A DNA stretch of 64,000 bases, taken from contig NZ_MATO01000028.1 in NCBI RefSeq assembly GCF_001700325.1, forward strand, positions 1-64,000, in the 5' to 3' direction. Source of the stretch: Caryophanon latum. GTDB taxonomy: Bacteria > Bacillota > Bacilli > Bacillales_A > Planococcaceae. Positions 57,351 through 64,000 of the stretch are shown piece after piece (position 1 is the stretch's first letter; the number at the start of each line of letters is the position of its first letter). The notes beneath the pieces were generated by a model. The model did not search any database and was not told the DNA's origin. It saw nothing but the letters and a program-made list of their open reading frames with translations. Both the position numbers and the translations under genes were made by a program.

Positions 57351-59423
57351 ATGAAGGATCTGCCTGTAGCGCCTAAACAATTTCGAAAAGAAATAGAAGG
57401 GCTTCGTGTATTATGTATCATGCTCATTATGACGTATCATATTTGGGTCGGGAAAGTATCTGGTGGTATTGATATTTTCCTTGTGCTAACTGGTTATTTT
57501 GCGATGGTATCGTTGCAACAGCAAATTGAACGTCAGCGTACATTTTCAATTCATCAAATTATTTTACGCTCCATTACAAGCTTATGGCCGCCTGCGTTAA
57601 CGGTAGCGATGATGACGGTCGTTTTAATGTACATGTTTTACCCGATGTCTCAATGGTCAACTGTTTTACAACATATGCTCGCATCAGTGTTATATGTTGA
57701 AAACTGGCATTTAATTGAAGAGGCAACAAACTATTTAGCATTCGATGGATCGGCAAGCCCGTTCCAGCATTATTGGTCAATCGCGATTCAATTCCAATAT
57801 ACGCTCATTATGCCAGTCATTGTCGGCATTGTGTTATACATTAGCCATTTATGTCGATGGCCGTTTCGTAAAATGTTAACAATTATATTAACGATTGGGA
57901 TGGTTATATCATTTGCGTATGCGACGTATTTAATTGGTGTGAAGCCTGAGGAAGCCTATTTCCACTTCGGGTCACGTTTATGGGAGTTATTAGTCGGTGC
58001 GATTGCGGCGATGCTCATTCCGGTCATTCGTTTGACGAAGGAAGCATCATCTATATTTAGCTGGATCGGGATTTGGCTTGTCATTGCAACAGGTGTACTT
58101 GTTCCAGAAACGTGGTTATTTCCAGGTATAGGTGCGTTAATGCCAGTATTCGGGGCATTATTATTTATTGTTGGCTCACATCGTCATAAAAGCGCCATTA
58201 AAAGCTTCTTTAGTAGTGATATACTCGTATGGTTTAGCCAATACGTTTACGGCATGTTCTTAATTCATTGGCCGTTGCTCATTACATATCAGTTATTATG
58301 GGAAACGACAGATGTGCCAATTATTCACGGCATACTCATTATGGTTGTATCATTTTTATTAGCGATGCTGCTGCGTTTTGTCATAAGTGAAGGGTTCGTC
58401 AATTGGATTAAGACATTATCGACACGTGCGCTATATGCGACGCTCATTTTTTTACTAAGTGTAACGGTTTGTACGAACGTAGCGTTTAGTCAATACGTGG
58501 AACATGTAAAAGAGGATGAGAAGGAAATTGTTGATGCATTAGAGGAAATCGTCGTGGAGCAGGTGGAGGAAGTAGAGCCGACGCCGGTATACGCAGATTA
58601 CCCAGGGGCACAGGCGCTAACGCATGAGCATATTTTTGCAAATGACGGCGTGCCACTCATTCCATCGCTTCTACATGTACGTAGCGATGTACCGAGCATT
58701 TCGAAGGATCAAACATGTAATTCAAAAACAGGGAAAGTCGTGAAATGTACATTTGGCTCAACTGCACCAGATGCACAGTCGATTGCGCTTATTGGAGGCT
58801 CGCATTCAGGACATTGGTTCCCGGCGCTTGAAGCGTTGTCGAAGGAATTAAACTTCTCGATTACGACGTATATTCATGATGGCTGTCGCTTCACAAACGA
58901 CGATTTCGATGGACAAATGACGAAAGCATGCTTAGATTGGAATGGAAATGTCATTGCCGATTTAAAGAGCAGCACACCGTCACTTGTATTTACAACGGCG
59001 ACATTAAATAAGCATCCGCAAATTCCAGCTGGATATTTAGCACAGTGGCGCGCATTAGAAGGCATTACAACGATCTTTGCGGTCACAGATAACCCACGTA
59101 TGGCAATGGACATTCCGACGTGTTTAGACCGCAATAAGGACAACATAGCAGCGTGTCATATGGCGAAGGAAGATGTGCTACCGGCGCAGCTGCCATGGCA
59201 TACGACGCCAAACATTCCAGACAACGTTATTTTTACAAATATGAGCGATGCATTTTGTGATGAAACGACGTGTTACTCGGTTGCAGGCAATATGATTTTA
59301 TACCGAGATGATAATCATATTACCGCAACGTATGCACGTACAATTGCGCCGTATTTACGGACGCCGTTAGAAGAAGCATTGAAGCAAGTGAAAAAGGTGT
59401 CACAGCAGGAAACTCCTGCGTGA
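57351..59423 (+). CDS. OatA-like membrane O-acetyltransferase (acyltransferase 3 plus SGNH domain)
   Basis: A 690-residue envelope enzyme. The N-terminal acyltransferase-3 domain (about residues 12-390) has about ten helices and the motif EIEGLRVLCIMLIMTYH with SGGIDIFLVLTGYF. The C-terminal extracellular SGNH domain (about 440-680) has Ser484 in GGSHS and the DxxH pair Asp653/His656 in DDNH, forming a plausible catalytic triad. This is the architecture of OatA, which O-acetylates peptidoglycan MurNAc and confers lysozyme resistance; other polymers are possible substrates. GGAGGG precedes the ATG. Confidence 0.88.
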   Translation: MKDLPVAPKQFRKEIEGLRVLCIMLIMTYHIWVGKVSGGIDIFLVLTGYFAMVSLQQQIERQRTFSIHQIILRSITSLWPPALTVAMMTVVLMYMFYPMSQWSTVLQHMLASVLYVENWHLIEEATNYLAFDGSASPFQHYWSIAIQFQYTLIMPVIVGIVLYISHLCRWPFRKMLTIILTIGMVISFAYATYLIGVKPEEAYFHFGSRLWELLVGAIAAMLIPVIRLTKEASSIFSWIGIWLVIATGVLVPETWLFPGIGALMPVFGALLFIVGSHRHKSAIKSFFSSDILVWFSQYVYGMFLIHWPLLITYQLLWETTDVPIIHGILIMVVSFLLAMLLRFVISEGFVNWIKTLSTRALYATLIFLLSVTVCTNVAFSQYVEHVKEDEKEIVDALEEIVVEQVEEVEPTPVYADYPGAQALTHEHIFANDGVPLIPSLLHVRSDVPSISKDQTCNSKTGKVVKCTFGSTAPDAQSIALIGGSHSGHWFPALEALSKELNFSITTYIHDGCRFTNDDFDGQMTKACLDWNGNVIADLKSSTPSLVFTTATLNKHPQIPAGYLAQWRALEGITTIFAVTDNPRMAMDIPTCLDRNKDNIAACHMAKEDVLPAQLPWHTTPNIPDNVIFTNMSDAFCDETTCYSVAGNMILYRDDNHITATYARTIAPYLRTPLEEALKQVKKVSQQETPA

Positions 59424-59434
59424 CACCTTTTTTT
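59392..59434. terminator. Terminator overlapping the end of the acyltransferase gene
   Basis: AAAGGTGTCAC pairs with GTGACACCTTT around an inner GCAGGAAACTCCTGC hairpin, followed by seven T. The stop codon TGA (59421-59423) lies inside the descending arm. It also serves the convergent chemoreceptor gene. Confidence 0.88.
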
Positions 59435-61124
59435 ATACTTTAAACTGTTCTGAAATTTGTTGTAGCTGGTACGATTTGTTTGATAATTCGTTCGCAATTG
59501 CGCCAACTTCTTGCATCGTTGCGTTTTGCTCCTGCATAGAGGCTGCAACGTTCTCTGCGTGACTCGCAACCGAATCGGAGCCGTTTGCGATTTCTGTAAC
59601 AGATGCAGATACTTCCTCTGCACTTGCGGAAATTTCTTCCGCAGCAGCTGAAATTTCTTGAATTTGCGTCGTCATATGGTGAATCGACGTAGCAATTTCG
59701 CTGAATGAAGAGCCTGCTAAATCGATTGATTGGACACCTTGTTCGACAGATTGTAATGATTCGGTTACCGCCTGCTCGACATTTTGTGTATCGCTTTGAA
59801 TCGTCGTCGTCAGTTCGGTAATTTGTGTTGCAGATTGTTTAGATTGTTCTGCGAGCTTACGTACTTCGTCTGCTACGACTGCGAAGCCTTTGCCGTGTTC
59901 TCCAGCACGGGCAGCTTCAATGGCCGCGTTGAGCGCAAGTAAATTTGTTTGGTCCGTAATATCGGTAATAACTTTTGTAATATTGCCAATTTCAGCGGAT
60001 TGTTTTGATAGTTGTTGTACGAGCGCATTTACTGTACGTGTATTTGTTTCAATCGTCATCATTTGATTTTGTGCCGTTGTAATGACGTGCTGACCTTCTT
60101 TTGTTAAGTGTGCAGTCGATGAAGCTGCATCATTTAAGTGTTGTGTTGATTCTGCAATACGTTGAACGCCGCTTGCTGTTTCATCCATCGCGCGTGTCGT
60201 TTCGTTTGCGGCATTAGCAGCTGAACGTGAAATGTCTGCGATGTCTGTCGTACTTGTCGTTACTTCTAGACCAGCTGCATTCATTTGTTCAGAGCTTGCA
60301 GAGAGCTGCTGTGACGCTGATGATACTTGTGTTGCGTTATCTTGTACGTCACGGATGATAATTTGTAAGTTTTCCTTCATTTGATTAAATGCGTGTGCAA
60401 GCTGGCCAATCTCATCTCGTGCTGAATATGTTGAGTTGGCAACTGTTAAATCGCCCTCTGCAATCGTGTTTGCACGACCGACAACGTCTACAAGTGGCTT
60501 TGTAATCATGCGGTTAACAAGTACGATGGCAAGAATCGTAATACCGATGCCGAAGAAGATTGCAATAATTGTAACGATTAATGTTTTTTCGACAGCGTTC
60601 GTCGCTTGGTTTTTCATAATCGTTAATTGCTGCTGCTCATATGCCAAAATGAGCTCCGACGTTTCTAAAATACCGACGTTCGCTTCACGTGCAACTGTAT
60701 TTGTAAGCTGTAACGCGGTAGCTGAATCTTTGCGATTTAACGCAGTTAAAATATCATCAACAGCATCATTGAATTGATTGTTGTAATTTGTAATTTGTGC
60801 CGCATAGTCACGAAGTTCACTCGTTTCGCTACTTACGACTTGTGTGAATGCTGCAATTGCTTCATCTAACTGTAGTTGATAATTTGACAAGTTCTCACGG
60901 TTTGTATCATTGTTCTCTAGCATTAAAGCACGTACATACAATCCTTGCATAGCTAAATTAAACTGAATATCGTTGCTAAGTTGCACTTGCTCGAAGCGAT
61001 CTTCAACGACGATGTCAACTTGTTTATCAATGTGGAGCATTAAAAACAAAATGATGCTCAGTGCAATTATTAGTGTAGCTAAAATGCTTAAAAAGCCGAT
61101 ATTGAGCTTCTTTCCTACTGACAT
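59433..61124 (-). CDS. Methyl-accepting chemotaxis protein
   Basis: A 563-residue transmembrane chemoreceptor. TM1 (about 10-32), an extracellular four-helix-bundle sensor (about 33-185), TM2 (about 186-208), a HAMP domain (about 209-262) and a cytoplasmic signalling domain with the conserved hairpin tip [38 protein letters not shown]. The C-terminal heptads contain Gln/Glu-rich methylation regions. Ligand unknown. It implies chemotaxis and motility genes elsewhere in the genome. GGGGGAAT precedes the ATG. It converges on the acyltransferase gene. Confidence 0.92.
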   Translation of the reverse strand: MSVGKKLNIGFLSILATLIIALSIILFLMLHIDKQVDIVVEDRFEQVQLSNDIQFNLAMQGLYVRALMLENNDTNRENLSNYQLQLDEAIAAFTQVVSSETSELRDYAAQITNYNNQFNDAVDDILTALNRKDSATALQLTNTVAREANVGILETSELILAYEQQQLTIMKNQATNAVEKTLIVTIIAIFFGIGITILAIVLVNRMITKPLVDVVGRANTIAEGDLTVANSTYSARDEIGQLAHAFNQMKENLQIIIRDVQDNATQVSSASQQLSASSEQMNAAGLEVTTSTTDIADISRSAANAANETTRAMDETASGVQRIAESTQHLNDAASSTAHLTKEGQHVITTAQNQMMTIETNTRTVNALVQQLSKQSAEIGNITKVITDITDQTNLLALNAAIEAARAGEHGKGFAVVADEVRKLAEQSKQSATQITELTTTIQSDTQNVEQAVTESLQSVEQGVQSIDLAGSSFSEIATSIHHMTTQIQEISAAAEEISASAEEVSASVTEIANGSDSVASHAENVAASMQEQNATMQEVGAIANELSNKSYQLQQISEQFKV

Positions 61125-61321
61125 GCTAATTCCCCCTACTAAAATATATTTTTTATCATATCGTAAAATATTTTAGAAATATACAATTTTTTAATGAGTT
61201 TACTTTTCATTTTGAATCAAAAGTTGTGCTTTCCAATTCCTAAAAATATATACTAAAAGACTATGATAACAAAAAAATCAAAAAAAGAATCGTGATTGTT
61301 AATTATGAACAAAAATGTGTA

Positions 61322-61357
61322 CAAAAAAATATAAAGTACCACGTAAATGGTACTTTA
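61322..61357 (-). terminator. Minus-strand terminator downstream of R10/R11
   Basis: TAAAGTACCA (61332-61341) pairs perfectly with TGGTACTTTA (61348-61357); read on the minus strand it is followed by ATTTTTTT. It would end the rqcH transcript after passing through R11 and R10. Confidence 0.7.
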
Positions 61358-61376
61358 CGAAAATATATTGTTGGCA

Positions 61377-61610
61377 CAGATCTGTTGATACGCCAATTTT
61401 ATAGAGTTGAATCGATTGTTTCAGCTGCAAAACGGAGATCAAAGCGATTTTGTTATAGCTAGCGCGTGCGGCGACACTCTTTAGTGAAAAGCTCGTGTTT
61501 CAAGACCCCTTCAGCTGAGCACTAGGAGATTTATCGGTGACGAGTAATCGCAGGAGCACCGCGAGCCGTCATACGCGCCCTGCTAATTGAATGGCTAATC
61601 AACACACTTG
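61377..61610 (+). mobile_element. Class A MITE-like repeat R10 with perfect 9-bp target duplication
   Basis: Left core TGTTGATACGCCA (61383-61395), right core TGGCTAATCAACA (61592-61604), each with six outer bases (CAGATC and CACTTG), giving the form 5'-CA...TG-3'. The flanking direct repeats TTGTTGGCA at 61368-61376 and 61611-61619 are identical. Inside: GGCGACACTC, ACGAGTAATCGCAGGAGCAC with GGTG (61536-61539) pairing to CACC (61557-61560), and the CATACGCGCCCTGC segment. Confidence 0.87.
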
Positions 61611-61622
61611 TTGTTGGCAATT

Positions 61623-61810
61623 CTTTCGTTATGGCGACGCTTTTCGCAGGCGTGCAGGCGAAAAGCGATGTTTGTCACGAAAGTAATGGCTCATGTAGTG
61701 GCACTTATTCGCTATTTGTATCTCATAGCTGTGACGTCTCAAGCGTCACGTTTTTCCCGCTGGAGTCCGCCTGTTGTTTCGAGCCTCATTCGCATTATAT
61801 ATTTCAATCG
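61623..61810 (-). repeat. Class B repeat R11 with a nested hairpin end
   Basis: Reads on the minus strand: the GAGGCTCGAAAC start (61787 downward), AGGCGGACTCCAGCGGGAAA, a GTGACG/CGTCAC hairpin (61730-61750 region), and the GCCACTACATGAGCCAT part of the shared module. The usual CCCGCGG..GCCTGCCTCG end is replaced by a nested hairpin: ACGAAAG/CTTTCGT outside (61623-61629 with 61677-61683) and CGCTTTTCGC/GCGAAAAGCG inside (61638-61647 with 61658-61667). It directly abuts R10. Confidence 0.7.
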
Positions 61811-61833
61811 CTCTTTCTATACATTAAGAAACG

Positions 61834-63519
61834 TTATTTTTGTTTTAACTGCATAACAATCGCTTCATCAGGTGTTACGAATAACGTTTTTTGTTCAAAA
61901 TAAATAACAAAGCCTGGTTTTGCACCATTTGGCTTTTTCACATGGCGCACTTCTGTATAATCAACTGGCACAGCAGAAGATTCGCGCGCTTTACTGAAGT
62001 AGGCGCTTAGTACGGCGGCTTCAGCTAACGTTTGTTCATCTGGTGCGTCGCTATGAATGACGACGTGTGAACCTGGAATGTCCTTCGTGTGTAACCATGT
62101 CTCAAAGCGCTTCGCAAGCTTAAATGTTAAAAAGTCGTTTTGCTTGTTGTTTTTGCCGACAGAAATCGGGATACCTGTAGACGACATGTAGCTTTCTGGT
62201 GCAGGCTTCGTCACTTTTTTCTTTTTCTTAGAGGCGCGTAAACGAAGTAAACCTTGCTCCGCTAGTTCCTCACGAATTTCCTCGATGTCGCTCGGTGAAG
62301 CGTGCTGCACTTGCTGGGCAAGCAGCTCGAAGTACGTTAAATCGGTTGCTGTTTTTTCTAACTGCTGCTTTACCATAATGAGTGCGTTTTTCGCCTTCGT
62401 ATAGCGCGTGTAATAGTGCTGCGCGTTTTCGACGGGCGTTTTTCGCGGATTGAGCGGAATTGTCACCATTTCACCGTCCTCGCTATAGTAGTTCGCAACG
62501 GTTACGGACGTTTCGCCTTTTGAGAATGCATAAATATTTGCCATGAGTAGCTCGCCGTATAGTTGGAGTGTGTCGAGCTTTTCAGCGCGCGCGTAATCTT
62601 GCTCAAGCTTGCGCATTTTCAATTGCAGCTTATCGCGCTCGTTTTGTAGCCAACGTTCTAAGTCTCCAGCTTGTTGTTTTACGCGGTCACGCTCAGCGCG
62701 GGCGAAAAAGACGCGGTCAAGCAGTGCACCGAGTGAAGTGAAATTTTCGACCGCCTCTTCTACGTGCGTAATTGTCGTCGGTGAAAAAAGTACTTTGTTG
62801 CCGATTTCACAATACGTCGGCGCATGTGCGTCACGTAGCTGCTGTAAAAATTGCTGCCAAGCGGTTAATGCATCGCCATCACCAATGCGGTGGAGCAGCT
62901 CAGTTGCGTGCATCGTTGAGAAGCCAGCGAATTGCTGCTGCACTTCTTTTGGCTCGCGTGGTCGTGCGAAAAATGTCGCAACGTCTTCAGCAGAAGCGGT
63001 GAATGGGTTTATTTTTTCTTGAGCAGGTGGAGCGATGTACGCAGCACCAGGCATAACGGTACGATAGCTATTTACAGCAGGTGGTAAATGTTTTAAGCTA
63101 TCGATTATTTTGTTCGTATGTGCATCAATTAGCAGCACGTTGCTATGGCGCCCCATAATTTCTGCTGAGACGATGCGCTTAACCGGATCGCCAATTTCAT
63201 TTGTTGCGTTAATGTCAAATGTAATGATGCGATCGCCGTCTTCTTGTGTAATGGCCGCGATGACACCGCCTTCTAAATGCTTGCGCAGCAGCGTGCAAAA
63301 CATCGGTGGCTCTGCTGGGTTGTCGATCGTTTGCGTCGTAATTTGTACGCGCGCATATGCTGAATGAATCGAGAATAATAGTTTGTAGTTGTTGCTGTTT
63401 GCGCGAATGTGCATCACAATTTCTTGCGCGTTCGGCTGATGTATTTTTGCGATGCGTCCTGTTACGAGCTGCTGTAGCTCCTGCGTCATTGCGGTAGTGA
63501 ATAGGCCGTCAAATGCCAT
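61834..63519 (-). CDS. rqcH: RqcH (NEMF/FbpA family), ribosome-associated quality control
   Basis: Recruits tRNA-Ala to stalled 50S subunits to add C-terminal alanine tails to nascent chains. The 561-residue product has the NFACT-N domain (MAFDGLFTTAMTQELQ, EIMGRHSNVLLID), with the Asp96-Arg97 pair matching the functional DR motif. Long coiled coils lie at about 280-410, followed by the NFACT-R domain with GIPISVGKNNKQNDFLTFKLA, DIPGSHVVIH and AAVLSAYFSKARESSAVPVDYTEVRHVKKPNGAKPGFV. GAGGGGAT precedes ATG 63519; the five-codon extension is rejected. Confidence 0.95.
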   Translation of the reverse strand: MAFDGLFTTAMTQELQQLVTGRIAKIHQPNAQEIVMHIRANSNNYKLLFSIHSAYARVQITTQTIDNPAEPPMFCTLLRKHLEGGVIAAITQEDGDRIITFDINATNEIGDPVKRIVSAEIMGRHSNVLLIDAHTNKIIDSLKHLPPAVNSYRTVMPGAAYIAPPAQEKINPFTASAEDVATFFARPREPKEVQQQFAGFSTMHATELLHRIGDGDALTAWQQFLQQLRDAHAPTYCEIGNKVLFSPTTITHVEEAVENFTSLGALLDRVFFARAERDRVKQQAGDLERWLQNERDKLQLKMRKLEQDYARAEKLDTLQLYGELLMANIYAFSKGETSVTVANYYSEDGEMVTIPLNPRKTPVENAQHYYTRYTKAKNALIMVKQQLEKTATDLTYFELLAQQVQHASPSDIEEIREELAEQGLLRLRASKKKKKVTKPAPESYMSSTGIPISVGKNNKQNDFLTFKLAKRFETWLHTKDIPGSHVVIHSDAPDEQTLAEAAVLSAYFSKARESSAVPVDYTEVRHVKKPNGAKPGFVIYFEQKTLFVTPDEAIVMQLKQK

Positions 63520-63743
63520 ATGAAATCCCCTCAAGCTTTCTGTTTACGTGTATGTTGTGTAATGAAGTTTGCTTTGTCGCTGTCACGGCGCATTTTTTCG
63601 CGAAACGGTACATGAATAAAAATGCAAGCTGCGTGACAAGCAAAGCAAAACACGCAATATTGTATAGTTCATAGTAGCATCTTTTCGCATTTTCAGCATT
63701 AGTGCGCAACATGAAATTTGTTACGTGTAGAGCGAATAATTTA

Positions 63744-63752
63744 TGCTATAAT
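63744..63752 (+). promoter_or_regulatory. Extended -10 promoter before yicC
   Basis: TGCTATAAT (63744-63752) matches the extended -10 element TGnTATAAT; no strong -35 is visible. It lies 33 bases before the yicC start. Confidence 0.55.
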
Positions 63753-63785
63753 GATTGCAGTATGCAAAGAAAGGTGTGACGAACC

Positions 63786-64000
63786 TTGGTGCGTAGTATG
63801 ACTGGTTTTGGCAGAGGTGTCACAACTACGAAAACATTCCAACTCACAATTGAAGTTCGATCTGTGAACCATCGCTTTTTAGAAATTTATACGAAGTTTC
63901 CGAAAGAGTGGATGGAAGCAGAGCAGTTAGCGAAAAAGCTAATTTCACAAAAAGTGTTACGCGGGAAACTAGATGTTACCGTTCATGTTAAATCATTAGC
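63786..64000 (+). CDS. yicC: YicC-family endoribonuclease-like protein, N-terminal part
   Basis: The frame runs off the window edge after about 71 codons. The product begins (M)VRSMTGFGRGVTTTKTFQLTIEVRSVNHRFLEIYTKFP, the signature N-terminus of YicC/YloC proteins, a stress-associated endoribonuclease family. I choose TTG 63786, seven bases after AAAGGTGTG, because homologues carry two to four residues before MTGFG; the GTG at 63789 and ATG at 63798 are alternatives. In B. subtilis the homologue lies before remA and gmk. Confidence 0.9.
   Translation, partial: MVRSMTGFGRGVTTTKTFQLTIEVRSVNHRFLEIYTKFPKEWMEAEQLAKKLISQKVLRGKLDVTVHVKSL

Overview
The window reads as a chromosomal segment of a low-GC Gram-positive bacterium of the order Bacillales. 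The gene order follows the ctaA-ylb-dcw-pyr stretch of Bacillus subtilis, from heme A/caa3 oxidase through ylbF, ylbG, rsmD, coaD, ylbL, ylbM, ylbN, rpmF, bshC, the cell-division cluster, ileS, lspA and the pyrimidine operon to rqcH and yicC. Every sporulation gene that normally interrupts this stretch is absent: ylbJ, gerR, spoVD, spoVE, spoIIGA, sigE and sigG. murE, murG and murB are also missing from the division cluster, which gives the compact layout known from Staphylococcus. I infer a non-sporulating member of the Planococcaceae/Caryophanaceae (Kurthia or Caryophanon type), probably with lysine-type peptidoglycan. The genus is a guess.

Layout. 1-7.4 kb: heme A synthase (minus strand), then caa3 cytochrome c oxidase genes ctaCDEF, ctaG and a DUF420 assembly gene. 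7.4-22.2 kb: small conserved 'ylb' genes (YugN-like, CAP-domain protein, thioesterase, RicF, GDPD, YlbG, rsmD, coaD, ylbL protease, tmcAL, ylbN-rpmF), then a crotonase, panE and bshC. 22.7-39.2 kb: division and envelope genes rsmH, ftsL, pbpB, mraY, murD, divIB, ftsA, ftsZ, ylmE, sepF, ylmG, ylmH and divIVA, then ileS behind an isoleucine T-box. 39.5-42.9 kb: AraC-type regulator divergent from a DUF485/acetate-type symporter pair. 43-44.5 kb: lspA and a RluD-type pseudouridine synthase. 45-57.1 kb: pyrR, pyrP, pyrB, pyrC, carA, carB, pyrK, pyrD, pyrF and pyrE with two PyrR-type attenuators. 57.3-64 kb: an OatA-like acyltransferase, a chemoreceptor, rqcH and the start of yicC.

The main unexplained signal is a family of GC-rich intergenic repeats, 11 clear copies plus one relic. 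Class A copies have inverted ends of about 19 bp built on a TGTTGATTAGCCA core. Four of them are flanked, at exactly the same spacing, by 9-bp direct repeats (two perfect, two with 8 of 9 matching). That is the signature of a non-autonomous transposable element (MITE-like). Class B copies have different ends (AGGCGGACTCCAGCGGG / CCCGCGG..GCCTGCCTCG). Both classes carry the same interchangeable inner hairpin modules, some with compensatory base changes, and three of the four class B copies sit next to a class A copy. No transposase gene is present in the window.

Regulation visible in the sequence: a consensus sigma-A promoter before ylbN-rpmF, a near-consensus one before pyrR, the ileS T-box with an ATC specifier, two PyrR attenuators, and Rho-independent terminators that delimit most transcription units. 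Coding starts were chosen from Shine-Dalgarno spacing, so several genes begin downstream of the longest open frame.
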